64,000 nt of DNA from Dongia rigui. Its GTDB lineage: Bacteria > Pseudomonadota > Alphaproteobacteria > Dongiales > Dongiaceae. The stretch covers positions 1,674,001 through 1,738,000 of the forward strand of contig NZ_JAXCLX010000001.1 of assembly GCF_034044635.1 (NCBI RefSeq), read 5' to 3'. Positions 1 to 8,797 of the stretch are shown here, in pieces. The notes below the pieces were generated by a model, which had not been told where the DNA came from, ran no database searches, and saw only the letters and a program-made list of their open reading frames with translations. Position 1 is the stretch's first letter, and every line of letters starts with the position of its first letter. The translations under genes were made by a program, and so were the position numbers.

Positions 1-604
1 AGATGACCGCCTTGCGGCCATAGGCAGGGGCCGCCGTGTTGACCTCTGGCTTATTCTCCATCGCGCGCAGCACCAGCGTGCGGCCATGGAATTTCGGCAG
101 ATGGGCGCGGTGGTCGATGCCGACGACCTTTTCCATCACTTGGCGCGCCGCACCATTGCCGGCCACGGCATTGGCGATGGGCGCCACCATGCCGGCGACC
201 TTGCCGTTGCGGTCCGTCTCGGTGAGCTGGGCATAGACCTTGTCGTTCTTGCCCTGTTTGAGCTCGGCCGCCCGGTAGCGCAGCATCAGATGCGGGAAAT
301 CGAGCGCCCATTCATGGGGCGGCACATAGGGGCATTTGGTCATGAAGCAGAGGTCGCACAGCGTGCAGGCGTCGACGACCTGCTTGTAGTCTTCGGTCTT
401 TACCCCTGCCACTTCATCGGGGCTGGCATCCACGAGGTCGAAGAGGCGCGGGAAGGAATCGCACAGATTGAAACAACGCCGGCAGCCATGGCAGATGTCG
501 AAGACGCGATGCATCTCCGCATTGATCTTGTCCATGTCGTAGAAATCGGGGTTGCGCCAGTCGATCTTGTGGCGGGTCGGGGCTTCCAGGCTGCCTTCGC
601 GCAT
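1..604 (-). CDS. Fe-S protein of the heterodisulfide-reductase/GlpC-related family (partial, C-terminus outside window)
   Basis: The reading frame runs from an ATG at 604 off the left edge, giving 201 residues of N-terminal part. Two cysteine clusters are visible: CHGCRRCFNLC near residue 28 and CTLCDLCFMTKCP near residue 66, each fitting a [4Fe-4S] site as in GlpC/HdrD-type electron carriers. The second cluster has four rather than three residues before its last Cys. The gene lies 107 bp downstream of rubrerythrin on the same strand, so it probably carries electrons in the same peroxide or oxygen detoxification unit; that role is inferred from context. The CCG-type C-terminal domains expected for this family would lie beyond the window. 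Confidence 0.85.
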   Translation of the reverse strand, partial: MREGSLEAPTRHKIDWRNPDFYDMDKINAEMHRVFDICHGCRRCFNLCDSFPRLFDLVDASPDEVAGVKTEDYKQVVDACTLCDLCFMTKCPYVPPHEWALDFPHLMLRYRAAELKQGKNDKVYAQLTETDRNGKVAGMVAPIANAVAGNGAARQVMEKVVGIDHRAHLPKFHGRTLVLRAMENKPEVNTAAPAYGRKAVI

Positions 605-711
605 CGATGTCCCTCGTACGCTGGGTTGCAGGAACGATCGCAATCAATGATCGCAGCCGCCGGCCCCATGGGAGACCAGTGACTGCGATCCGTCTCTTTC
701 AGGCCAGTCGA

Positions 712-1131
712 TCAGCCCAGCGTGTCGAGCGCTTTCTGGAAGCGGCCGGCATGGGATTTTTCGGCCTTGGCAAGCGTCTCGAACCAGTCGGCGATCTCGT
801 CGAAGCCTTCTTCGCGCGCGGTGCGCGCCATGCCGGGATACATGTCGGTATATTCATGCGTCTCGCCGGCGATCGAGGCCTTCAAATTCGGCGCGGTCGA
901 CCCGATGGGGAGGCCCGTGGCGGGATCACCCACCTCTTCGAGGAATTCGAGATGGCCATGGGCATGGCCGGTCTCGCCTTCCGCGGTCGAGCGGAACACG
1001 GCGGCGACATCGTTATAACCTTCGACATCGGCCTTCTGTGCGAAATAGAGGTAGCGGCGATTAGCCTGGCTTTCGCCAGCGAAGGCGTCTTTCAGATTGC
1101 CTTCCGTCTTGGAGCCTTTCAAAGCAGCCAT
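712..1131 (-). CDS. Rubrerythrin-family diiron protein without rubredoxin domain
   Basis: The protein has 139 residues and a ferritin-like four-helix fold. Diiron ligand candidates are E20, E53-x2-H56, E90/E94 and E124-x2-H127. The C-terminal rubredoxin CxxC domain of classical rubrerythrins is absent, so reducing equivalents must come from another protein, plausibly the Fe-S protein encoded just downstream. The start at 1131 was chosen because GGAG lies seven bases upstream; a longer frame to 1254 has no family similarity and would run through the promoter. Family role: reduction of hydrogen peroxide in the cytoplasm. A sigma70-like promoter and an Irr-box-like site lie upstream. Confidence 0.9.
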   Translation of the reverse strand: MAALKGSKTEGNLKDAFAGESQANRRYLYFAQKADVEGYNDVAAVFRSTAEGETGHAHGHLEFLEEVGDPATGLPIGSTAPNLKASIAGETHEYTDMYPGMARTAREEGFDEIADWFETLAKAEKSHAGRFQKALDTLG

Positions 1132-1237
1132 TTTCGTCTCCCTAGCTAAATGGGTTGCGTGGGCTTCTTGGTACGGCGCCTCGGTCACTGCCGTCGGCAG
1201 AAAGGAAGGGCCGCGGACAAGCTCGTTATTGACGGCG

Positions 1238-1267
1238 ATGCTAGGCCTCGCCACTCGGGCCTGTCAA
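1238..1267 (-). promoter_or_regulatory. Candidate sigma70 promoter of the rubrerythrin gene
   Basis: On the minus strand a perfect -35 TTGACA (1262-1267) is followed after 18 bases by TAGCAT (1238-1243), four of six matches to the -10 consensus. It sits about 107 bases upstream of the rubrerythrin start codon. Predicted by eye only. Confidence 0.5.
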
Positions 1268-1271
1268 CAGA

Positions 1272-1286
1272 TTGGAATAGTTTTAA
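1272..1286 (-). promoter_or_regulatory. Irr-box-like (ICE) inverted repeat upstream of rubrerythrin promoter
   Basis: The minus strand reads TTAAAACTATTCCAA, one mismatch from the core TTnGAAnnnTTCnAA described for Irr operators in Alphaproteobacteria. It lies immediately upstream of the -35 element, a position that would fit activation rather than repression. The irr-like gene is next door, which makes the match more believable. Confidence 0.4.
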
Positions 1287-1320
1287 TGAGATTGTTTAGT
1301 GACTGATCACAATGCGGATT

Positions 1321-1740
1321 TTAAGAGTTATTCGCAAGCCGCACGATCACGTCGACACGCGCCACCTTCATGCCCTTGGGTGGTTCGGGCAGTTGGCTCA
1401 AGGCTACTTTGTCGGCCGGAATATCCATCAGCCGCCCTTCGCCTTCGACGAAGAAATGGTGATGCGGTGTCACGTTGTTGTCGAAATAGGAACGCCCCGG
1501 CTCGACCACGACTTCACGCAGCAGGCCGGCCGTCGTGAACTGGTGCAGCGTGTTGTAGATGGTGGCCAGCGACACCTGGATGCGGCTGGCGAGCGCCTGG
1601 GCATGGAGATCCTCGGCAGACACATGCCGGTCGCCACCTTCGAACAGCAGCTTGGCGAGCGACAGACGCTGACGGGTCGGCCGCAGGCCGGCTTCCTTCA
1701 GCTTGGCCAGGATCGAGGTGAACGGGCGCTGGGTTTCCAT
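1321..1740 (-). CDS. irr: Irr-type Fur-family transcriptional regulator
   Basis: The 139-residue protein has the Fur winged helix (SLATIYNTLHQF, about residues 57-68) and the HHH motif at residues 93-95 within TPHHHFFVEGEG, the heme-linked signature that separates Irr from Fur, PerR and Zur. Irr senses iron through heme status and controls heme synthesis and iron-storage genes in Alphaproteobacteria. It does not show the CxxC zinc sites of PerR or Zur. The gene lies upstream of and codirectional with rubrerythrin, with 189 bp between them, and an Irr-box-like motif lies in that gap. A half ICE site (TTTAGAATTC, minus strand near 1781-1790) lies upstream of irr itself and could support autoregulation. 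Confidence 0.88.
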   Translation of the reverse strand: METQRPFTSILAKLKEAGLRPTRQRLSLAKLLFEGGDRHVSAEDLHAQALASRIQVSLATIYNTLHQFTTAGLLREVVVEPGRSYFDNNVTPHHHFFVEGEGRLMDIPADKVALSQLPEPPKGMKVARVDVIVRLANNS

Positions 1741-1827
1741 GCGAAGAATCTTAATCCAAGCCGATCAGGGTGAAAAGCCGAATTCTAAAATCACTCAAGA
1801 CCGCGATCGGGACAGCATCGCAGACCC

Positions 1828-3912
1828 TTATTGCCCGGCCTCCGCCAACCGTCCCAGAGCAGCGGCGGCGTAATACTCGATGTAATGGTAGACCCCGGTT
1901 TCCAGCACCGCCTTGACATGCCTCAAGGCACTATCCTTGTCGCCCTGGTCGAAGGCCCGCGCCGCCATGTAGAAATGCGCCTCGCAGAGCTGGTTGCGGA
2001 CGTCTTCTTCCGCGCCCTCACCTGCCTTGGTGATGAGGGTTTCGTCATCGAACTTGCCCAGCATCCATTTGATCAGCATGCCGGGCCAGTCCTCGCGATG
2101 ATCCTCCAATGTGCTCCCAAGCAGGGTCCGCGCTGCGCCCGACTTGCCGTCACGCATGAGCAGCATCGCCTTCCAGATCTGGCCATAGCCATAGCCATCG
2201 TCTTCGGCGATCATCCGGTCGGCCATGTCGATCGCATCCTTGTCGCGGCCCGAAAGATAGAGGACGGCGATGCTTTGCAGGCTGTTCTGTGACCCGTCAT
2301 AGGCAATAGCGCGGTTGGTGAACTCGACGGCCGCCTTGTCATTGCCCTCGGCCAGCGCGATATAGCCACGCGTGGCCAGCGTGTCGAAATTCTCGTCGAT
2401 GGCCAGCGCCGCATCGAAATCCGCACCCGCCTTGGCCGGCTCGCCGGCATAGAGATAGGCATTGCCGCGATTGTAGTAATGCCAGTTGTTCTTGGGCTCC
2501 AACGCAATGGCCTTGGTGTAGGCAGCGATCGCCTCGTCATAGCGGCTGGTGTCCAGCAACAGCGCCGCGAGGTTGCCGATATAGGTCGGGTTGGCGGAAT
2601 CGTCTTTCACGGCTTCGCGATAGGCGGCTTCGGCCGCGTCATACCGCTGCAGTTCATTCTGCGCACGACCGACCTCGTTGTTGAGATCGGCGCGGGCCGC
2701 CGCATCGAGCCCGCTTGCCCTCAGGGCCGATTGGCATGCCGCGAGGCGGGTATCGGCCGGCACCTTGTCATCGCGGCACATGGCGGCCGCGGCGGCGGGG
2801 TCTTGGGGTGTGTCTGCAGATGGCGCCGCCGGTGCCGCAGCCGTCTGTTCGGGCGTGCTTTCAGCGCCGCCGGCATCGGCCGCATGCGCGTCGCGGGGTG
2901 CTGCCGCAGGCGCGGTCGTGCCAGTCAGCAGGTTGAGCTTGTTGCTCGCCAGCCGTGCGAAATTGCCCTTGGGATATTGCTCCAGATAGGCCACAAAATC
3001 GGCCGGATCCTTGCTGTCCTTGACCGAATTCCAGAAGGCAAGCTCGACTTCACGCGCGCCCTGATCGGCCCCGGCCGGCGCCGCGGCGCCGGCGAGTGGC
3101 GTGGCCTGTGCCGCGCCCTCGCCTGCGGTCTTGGCCGGCATGAAAAAGAACGGCGCGGTGAGCGAGGAGGATTCCCACGGCGTCTGCGCGTTGCCCGTTT
3201 CGCTCAGCACGCTCCCACGCACGTCCCGGAACGCCTCTTCGATGCTGAGGCCGGGCGTCGTGACGGCCTGGGCCAGGGCAGCGGTGTAGGGACTGTTGCT
3301 GCCTTGACCGTCGCTTGCCACATCGCCCGGTGCGGTCGAGTAGGCGACGAAGGATCCGCGGGGCGCCTCGATCCGCGCCAGGCCCATCTGCGCCGAGCGG
3401 AAGCTGCGCGGCAATGGATTGTTGCGGCAGGCATCGAGAATGATGATGTTGACCCGCGCATCGGCGAATTGCATCTGCTTCAAGACGGTATCGGCCGACA
3501 CCGCCTCGAGATCGACGTCGGCTTCGCGCGTGATGTCGGCATGAACCGGAATGAGATAGTTCTCGCCGCCCACCTGCAGGCCGTGGCCGGAGTAATAGAA
3601 CAGCGCGGTCACGTCCGAACCGGCAGCCGTGAGTTTCTCGCCGAACGTACCGATCGCCCGCTTCATGTCCTTCTGGTCGGCGTCGGTCACGGTGATGACG
3701 TCGAACCCGACGGCCGTGAGCGATTTCGCCATCAGCTTGGCATCGTTGACCGGGTTGGCAAGGCGCCCCAGGTCGCCGCCGTAATCGGCATTGCCAATGA
3801 CCAGTGCAATGCGTGGCTCAGCTGCGGCACCGGCAAGATCGACAAGTTGCAAAAGAGCCGCAGCCGCAAGTGTCGCCAGCACGTGCCAAGGATTGCGTGA
3901 CAGAAACAGCAT
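1828..3912 (-). CDS. Secreted caspase-fold (peptidase C14) protein with C-terminal TPR repeats
   Basis: The 694-residue protein begins with a signal peptide (hydrophobic stretch about residues 10-30, AGAAAEP cleavage region). A caspase p20 domain follows: catalytic His110 in YYSGHGL and Cys162 in ILDACRNNP, both intact. A Pro/Ala/Asp-rich linker (about 260-370) leads into roughly five TPR units to the C-terminus. It is therefore a predicted periplasmic or exported orthocaspase-like cysteine peptidase. The start at 3912 gives a clean signal peptide and a purine-rich upstream AAGGGG; an alternative ATG lies at 3945. It is monocistronic, and no toxin, immunity or signalling partner is adjacent. 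Confidence 0.85.
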   Translation of the reverse strand: MLFLSRNPWHVLATLAAAALLQLVDLAGAAAEPRIALVIGNADYGGDLGRLANPVNDAKLMAKSLTAVGFDVITVTDADQKDMKRAIGTFGEKLTAAGSDVTALFYYSGHGLQVGGENYLIPVHADITREADVDLEAVSADTVLKQMQFADARVNIIILDACRNNPLPRSFRSAQMGLARIEAPRGSFVAYSTAPGDVASDGQGSNSPYTAALAQAVTTPGLSIEEAFRDVRGSVLSETGNAQTPWESSSLTAPFFFMPAKTAGEGAAQATPLAGAAAPAGADQGAREVELAFWNSVKDSKDPADFVAYLEQYPKGNFARLASNKLNLLTGTTAPAAAPRDAHAADAGGAESTPEQTAAAPAAPSADTPQDPAAAAAMCRDDKVPADTRLAACQSALRASGLDAAARADLNNEVGRAQNELQRYDAAEAAYREAVKDDSANPTYIGNLAALLLDTSRYDEAIAAYTKAIALEPKNNWHYYNRGNAYLYAGEPAKAGADFDAALAIDENFDTLATRGYIALAEGNDKAAVEFTNRAIAYDGSQNSLQSIAVLYLSGRDKDAIDMADRMIAEDDGYGYGQIWKAMLLMRDGKSGAARTLLGSTLEDHREDWPGMLIKWMLGKFDDETLITKAGEGAEEDVRNQLCEAHFYMAARAFDQGDKDSALRHVKAVLETGVYHYIEYYAAAALGRLAEAGQ

Positions 3913-4121
3913 CTCGACCCACCCCTTATTCGTGAGAGCCTGCATTTACGAGAGCCCGCCGTCCCACCGGTCCTTCTTCCTTAGCGCGAAAGCCGGTTCC
4001 TTGGCCATGGGGCGCCCTGTGACAGCGCGCACCCGACCCGTGTTTTCCGCGATGGTTCTCTCGCCGCCGACCCGTTATGCTCACCTTCTTCCCGCACAAT
4101 TTCATCAGATCGCCCCCATCC

Positions 4122-5075
4122 ATGACCGCCCCCGCCAGCGCCCCGGACCGCCCGGTATTTGCCATCCTTTTGATGAATCTGGCCGTTTTGGTCTTCACCT
4201 CGATGGACGGGCTGATCAAATATGCCTCCGACACCTATGGCTACCCGACCGGCGAATTGATCTTCGTGCGCAACCTCTTCGCCTTCATTCCGCTCCTCAG
4301 CTACATGCTGGTGGTTGAGAAACGCCTGCGCCTTGGCACCACTCAGCCCTGGGGGCATTTCTGGCGCGGCGTCTTCGGCGTGTCGGCGATGTATTGCTAC
4401 TTCCTGTCCTATAAGCTGCTGCCGCTGTCGGATGCGATTGCGCTTGGCCTCTCCGGCCCGATCTTCCTCACCATCCTCTCTGTACCGCTGCTCGGCGAGA
4501 AAGTCGGCTGGCGCCGCTGGAGCGCCGTCGTCGTCGGTTTCGTCGGCGTCGTGATCATGACCCGGCCGGGCTCCGGCGTTTTCGACCCCTACGCTTTGAT
4601 ACCGCTGGCCGCGGCCATCTTCTATGCGCTGGCCATGATCTCGATCCGCAAGATGTCGGCCAACGAGCCGCCGACCACGATCGTCTTCTATTTCACCGCC
4701 TTTGCCATGCTGGCCTCGCTCATCACCCTGCCCTTCGGTCATTTCAATCCCGATCTCGCCTGGCGCATGCCGAGCGGTGGCGTCGAGTTCGGCCTGCTGC
4801 TGCTGATCGGCACCATGGGTGGGGCGGCGCAAATCGCCCTCACCACTGCCTTCCGCCGCGCCTCCGTCTCGATCGTGGCGCCGTTCGACTATATGGCGCT
4901 GGTCTATGGCTTCCTGATTGGCTTCCTGGTCTTCGGTGAATCGCCGGACCGATATCTCATCACCGGCGGCGTTGTCGTCGTCGCCTCTGGCATCTACATC
5001 ATCCACCGCGAGACCGTGCTGGCGCGCGCGCGCCGACGCAAGGCGGCGTTACCCTCGCTTCCTGTCGTCGAATAG
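4122..5075 (+). CDS. EamA/DMT-family inner-membrane transporter
   Basis: The 317-residue protein has about ten hydrophobic segments in two EamA halves, each with the typical short loops. RxLF near the second helix (IFVRNLFAF) and the LSDAIALGLSGPIFLTIL segment are characteristic of the drug/metabolite transporter superfamily. The substrate cannot be told from sequence; members export metabolites or amino acids. An upstream in-frame ATG at 4077 would add 15 residues (MLTFFPHNF...), but the start at 4122 gives a more usual short cytosolic N-terminus. The gene is divergent from the caspase gene, with 209 bp between the start codons. Confidence 0.85.
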   Translation: MTAPASAPDRPVFAILLMNLAVLVFTSMDGLIKYASDTYGYPTGELIFVRNLFAFIPLLSYMLVVEKRLRLGTTQPWGHFWRGVFGVSAMYCYFLSYKLLPLSDAIALGLSGPIFLTILSVPLLGEKVGWRRWSAVVVGFVGVVIMTRPGSGVFDPYALIPLAAAIFYALAMISIRKMSANEPPTTIVFYFTAFAMLASLITLPFGHFNPDLAWRMPSGGVEFGLLLLIGTMGGAAQIALTTAFRRASVSIVAPFDYMALVYGFLIGFLVFGESPDRYLITGGVVVVASGIYIIHRETVLARARRRKAALPSLPVVE

Positions 5076-5248
5076 GAAGCAATGGGCTGCCGACCGTGCA
5101 TTTCTTGCGCGGGCCACACCATAAACCAAAGCTTCGCGGCACTTTCCGAAAGGAATCAGTGCCAACTTATTTTTTGCACGAAAAGTCCCGTATTTCCTAC
5201 ACTTCTTGACGGTTCGGCTATTCAAACTGTCTTGGGGAGATTGTGAAA

Positions 5249-6649
5249 ATGGCGACAATTTTCGGCACCAACAGCCCGGAACAGATCGACGGCACGAATG
5301 AGGCCGACACGATCAATGGCTGGGCCATCGGCAATGCGGCCGGCAATTACGGACCGGTCGACGACAACGACACCATCTTCGGCTACGCCGGCAACGACAT
5401 CATCAACGGCGGCAACGGCCTCGACTTCCTGATCGGCGATATCGGCGCCGATACGCTTTCCGGCGGCAACGGCAATGACGGCCTCTGGGGTGGCGACGAC
5501 AACGATTCCCTGCGCGGCGATGCCGGTGACGACCAGCTCTATGGCGACAACGGCAACGACTATGTCTCCGGCGGGTCCGGCAATGACAACATGTGGGGCG
5601 GCGACGGCGTCGACACGCTGCGGGGCGATGACGGCAATGACTTCATCGCCGCCGGCGCCGGGGACGATTTCGTCAATGGCGGCACCGGCAAGGACGCGCT
5701 CTATGGCGGTGAGGGCAACGACCAGATGTCCGGCGGCGAGGGCAATGACGAGCTGATCGGCGAGGCCGGCAACGACAAGCTTTATGGCAACAATGGCGAC
5801 GACCATATGTGGGGCGACGCCGGCGACGACAAGTTGTATGGGGAGGCCGGCAATGACGAACTGTCCGGCGGCACCGGCAATGACACGCTGGATGGCGGCG
5901 AGGGCAATGACGGCCTGTGGGGTGGCGACGGAATCGACACGCTCACCGGCGGTACCGGCAATGACAGCCTGGTCGGCGACGCCGGGAATGACACGCTGTC
6001 GGGTGGCGATGGCGACGACTACCTCTGGGGATCAGACGGCACCGACAAGGTCAATGGCGATGCCGGCAATGATTGGCTGGAAGGCAATGACGGCCATGAC
6101 ACGCTGGATGGTGGCACCGGCGATGACATTCTGCTGGGCGGCACCGGCAATGACAGCCTGACCGGTGGCGACGGCGCCGACCAATTGGTGGGCGAGGCCG
6201 GCAACGACTCGCTCTATGGCGGCAATGATGGTGACCTGCTGTGGGGCTTCGAAGGCGATGACCGAATCTTCGGCGATGCCGGGAATGACAATCTCATCGG
6301 CGGTGCCGGCAACGACACGCTGACCGGCGGTACAGGCGCCGACACCTTCACCTTCGAACACGACGCCGGCATCGACACGATCAAGGACTTCAGCGTCGCG
6401 GAAGACAGCATCGCCTTCAACCGCGCCGCCTTCGGAATCAGCGACGACGCGGCGATCGAGGATTACGTGCTGTTCTCATCGAGCAAGACCCTGCCCACGG
6501 CACCAGGCGCCGATCACGGCTACTTCCTGGTCTCAACAGGTGCGGTCTGGTGGGATGCGGATGGCACCGGCTCGGAGGCCGCCGTGGCAATCACGCGTTT
6601 CGGTGTGGAGACGCCGGGACTGACTTCGGCCAATTTCGAGTTTGCTTGA
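5249..6649 (+). CDS. RTX (hemolysin-type calcium-binding repeat) protein, predicted type I secretion substrate
   Basis: The 466-residue protein consists almost entirely of glycine/aspartate-rich nonapeptide repeats of the form GGxGxDxLx, more than twenty copies from about residue 45 to 365, which bind calcium in a parallel beta-roll. The C-terminal 100 residues start with DTFTFEHDAGIDTIKDF, the serralysin/RTX C-terminal fold, and end with a non-charged tail suited to type I secretion. No catalytic domain precedes the repeats. The start at 5249 is favoured because GGGGAG (5234-5239) is nine bases away; a GTG at 5243 would be only three bases from it. No ABC/MFP/TolC secretion genes are adjacent. 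Confidence 0.88.
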   Translation: MATIFGTNSPEQIDGTNEADTINGWAIGNAAGNYGPVDDNDTIFGYAGNDIINGGNGLDFLIGDIGADTLSGGNGNDGLWGGDDNDSLRGDAGDDQLYGDNGNDYVSGGSGNDNMWGGDGVDTLRGDDGNDFIAAGAGDDFVNGGTGKDALYGGEGNDQMSGGEGNDELIGEAGNDKLYGNNGDDHMWGDAGDDKLYGEAGNDELSGGTGNDTLDGGEGNDGLWGGDGIDTLTGGTGNDSLVGDAGNDTLSGGDGDDYLWGSDGTDKVNGDAGNDWLEGNDGHDTLDGGTGDDILLGGTGNDSLTGGDGADQLVGEAGNDSLYGGNDGDLLWGFEGDDRIFGDAGNDNLIGGAGNDTLTGGTGADTFTFEHDAGIDTIKDFSVAEDSIAFNRAAFGISDDAAIEDYVLFSSSKTLPTAPGADHGYFLVSTGAVWWDADGTGSEAAVAITRFGVETPGLTSANFEFA

Positions 6650-6655
6650 GCGAAG

Positions 6656-6794
6656 GCCCCCTCACCCTCTCCCCTCTCCCGCGAGGGGAGAGGGAATGAG
6701 GCGCCGCTTGGCGCATTTATCAAAACTGAAGACTGTTGCAGTTAACGCACCAAGCCCCTCTCCCCTCGCGGGAGAGGGGTTGGGGTGAGGGGGA
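6656..6794. repeat. Intergenic repeat family A, copy 1
   Basis: Two locally palindromic C/G-rich hairpins (CCCTCTCCC / GGGGAGAGG type) flank about 65 bp of unique sequence, and the outer ends CCCCCTCACCC and GGGGTGAGGGGG pair with each other. The ends match copies at 16421-16560, 18751-18874 and 43272-43369, while the interiors differ. It fills the gap between the convergent RTX gene and gshB and may act as a bidirectional terminator. Confidence 0.85.
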
Positions 6795-6800
6795 ACTCTC

Positions 6801-7739
6801 TCAGAGTCGCGCTTCGATCGCATCCCAGATCTGGTCTTCAAGACACACGCCGTCGAAGCGGTTGATCTGCTGCAAGCCAGTGGGCGAAGTGACGTTGATC
6901 TCGGTGAGATAGTCGCCAATGACGTCGATGCCGACGAAGATGAGGCCGCGGCGTTTCAGCTCCGGCCCGATGATCTCGCAGATTTCTTCTTCGCGCTTGG
7001 TAAGCGTCGATTTCACCGCCTGGCCGCCGACATGCATGTTGGAACGCGCTTCGCCCTGCGCCGGCACGCGGTTGATGGCGCCCACCGCCTTGCCGTCGAT
7101 GAGAATGATGCGCTTGTCACCCAGGCGCACCTTGGGTTCATAGCGCTGGATCTGGATCGGCTCGCGGTAGAACTGGGTGAACATCTCGAGGAGCGATGCC
7201 AGATTCTCGTCATCCGGCTTCACATGGAACACACCGGCGCCGCCATTGCCAAAGAGCGGCTTCAGGATGATGTCCTTGTGTTCGGCACGGAAAGCCAGGA
7301 TCTCATGCCGGTCGCTGGTGATGAGGGTCGGCGGCATGACGTTCTTGAATTCGGTGACCGACAGCTTCTCCGGCGCGTTGCGCACATGAGCAGGGTCGTT
7401 GACCACCAGCGTCTCCGGATGGATGCGCTCCAGGATATGCGTCGCGGTGATATAGGCCATGTCGAAGGGCGGATCCTGGCGCATCAGGATGACGTCGAGT
7501 GTCGATAGATCCAGCACCTCTTCGGCACCCAGCGTCGCATGATTGCCACGCTCGCGACGGAACGTGACGGGCCGGGCCCGCGCCGTCACCTTGCCGTCGC
7601 GCCATGACATCTGACGCGGATGATAATGATAGAGCGTGTAGCCGCGCTTTTGTGCGGCAAGGCCCAAGACGAAGCTGGAATCGCCGTCGATATCGATCGT
7701 TTCGACGGGATCCATCTGAATGGCAACGGCAAGCTTCAT
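6801..7739 (-). CDS. gshB: Glutathione synthetase
   Basis: This 312-residue ATP-grasp enzyme joins gamma-glutamylcysteine and glycine to make glutathione in the cytosol. It matches the bacterial GshB length (about 315). Visible family blocks include the N-terminal [28 protein letters not shown], the ATP-grasp segment [15 protein letters not shown] and the Mg-binding end [26 protein letters not shown] lies upstream of the ATG. In Alphaproteobacteria gshB is often found near yraN and rsmI, as here about 2 kb away. It is convergent with the RTX gene and separated from it by repeat A1. Confidence 0.96.
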   Translation of the reverse strand: MKLAVAIQMDPVETIDIDGDSSFVLGLAAQKRGYTLYHYHPRQMSWRDGKVTARARPVTFRRERGNHATLGAEEVLDLSTLDVILMRQDPPFDMAYITATHILERIHPETLVVNDPAHVRNAPEKLSVTEFKNVMPPTLITSDRHEILAFRAEHKDIILKPLFGNGGAGVFHVKPDDENLASLLEMFTQFYREPIQIQRYEPKVRLGDKRIILIDGKAVGAINRVPAQGEARSNMHVGGQAVKSTLTKREEEICEIIGPELKRRGLIFVGIDVIGDYLTEINVTSPTGLQQINRFDGVCLEDQIWDAIEARL

Positions 7740-7815
7740 GAAAATCTCTCAAAGCAAAATGTCGGTTGGCGGGCAGTGTAACGACGGCTGGCGCTGACGC
7801 AATGCCTTCATGCCA

Positions 7816-7894
7816 CGTCATCCCCGGGCTTGACCCGGGGATCCAGTCTTTCATCCGCACCAGTGGATCCGCGGGACTTCGCCCGGGGATGACG
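7816..7894. repeat. Intergenic repeat family B, copy 1
   Basis: Two hairpins, CGTCATCCCCGGGCTTGACC-type at the left and a CGGGACTTCGCCCG-type at the right ending in GATGACG, are joined by a short spacer containing GGATCCA/TGGATCC. The ends CGTCATCC and GGGATGACG pair across the element. Related copies lie at 31007, 47503, 58416 and 62906. Confidence 0.85.
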
Positions 7895-7905
7895 AAAGAA
7901 GGATA

Positions 7906-8766
7906 TCACTGCAGGCGCTGATTGATGTCCTGCAACAGGCGCGCGACTTGATGGCGCTGGGCGTCATTGTCGGCGGTTTCCAGAAAGCGCGCCAGAGCAT
8001 GCTTGGCGGCCAGCAGATTGCCAAGACGCGAATGGATGAGGCCCGCTTCGCGCCAGAAGGCCGCGGCATCGGGAGCGATCATCAGCATGCGCTCGACCAC
8101 GGCGGCCGCGCGCGGCAGATTGCCTTCCTGAATGAGGCGCACCTTGATGTTGTTCTGCAGCCGCAAAAGTATGTCGCGGTTGCCGATACCGGCATAGTGG
8201 CCGGGCTGCAATTCCGCGCTCTCGCCCAAGGTCGTCTTCAGCCGCTGCCTGAGATCGCCGGTTTCCAGCATCTGGCCACCGTCGAAGGGATCGAGGATGG
8301 CGGCCCGCCCGTCGTGGAACAGGCAGATGACGAAATGGCCGGGAAAATTGACGCCCTCGATCTGCCAGCCCTGGCTGCGCGCGGCATGGATATAGAGAAT
8401 GGCGAGTGCCACCGGCAGGCCCTGGCGACGATCGATGACGCGCATCAAATCGGCGTTCTGCAGGTCGTCATAATTCATGCGGTCGCCGCGATAGGCAAAT
8501 TCGCCGGCCATCACGTCTGCAAGCAGCCGGCAGCGTGCCTCGAGCCCTTCGGGTCCGGCCATGTTGAGCGAAGGGAGGCCTGCGGCCATTTTCATCGCAT
8601 CGGCAATGGCGGCGAGGTGCAGGCGATAGGGATGGCGCGACGTTTCCAGGTGATCGCTGGCCGCAAGACCGAGCGCCGTATCGGCAAGATCGATCTCGGC
8701 ATCGGGCAACGCGCCGACCCGGTTGAGATCCGCTTCGATTTCGGCGCGGGAATTCGTTTCTGGCAT
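7906..8766 (-). CDS. SirB1-family transglutaminase-like protein with C-terminal TPR
   Basis: The 286-residue protein matches the SirB1/TPR family: an N-terminal helical region, a transglutaminase-like core with QGLPVALAILY and VNFPGHFVICLF (the conserved Pro-Gly-His loop), and DPFDGGQML, followed by a TPR-like tail (about 200-286). The Cys-His-Asp triad of true transglutaminases is incomplete: the Cys position preceding the core helix is not evident, so catalysis is doubtful. The start at 8766 (MPETNSRAE) was chosen because the longer frame to 8886 begins with an unstructured Arg-rich stretch overlapping the neighbour. Molecular function is unknown. Confidence 0.8.
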   Translation of the reverse strand: MPETNSRAEIEADLNRVGALPDAEIDLADTALGLAASDHLETSRHPYRLHLAAIADAMKMAAGLPSLNMAGPEGLEARCRLLADVMAGEFAYRGDRMNYDDLQNADLMRVIDRRQGLPVALAILYIHAARSQGWQIEGVNFPGHFVICLFHDGRAAILDPFDGGQMLETGDLRQRLKTTLGESAELQPGHYAGIGNRDILLRLQNNIKVRLIQEGNLPRAAAVVERMLMIAPDAAAFWREAGLIHSRLGNLLAAKHALARFLETADNDAQRHQVARLLQDINQRLQ

Positions 8767-8797
8767 GGGCGACGCGGGGGCGGTTGCGGGGCGTTCT

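Noticed and set aside
2479-3900. 473-codon plus-strand frame
   Set aside because: It mirrors the caspase/TPR gene and shows no domain.
5340-6330. Regularly spaced DNA repeats that look CRISPR- or VNTR-like
   Set aside because: They encode the RTX nonapeptides in one continuous frame, with variable spacing and no unique spacers.
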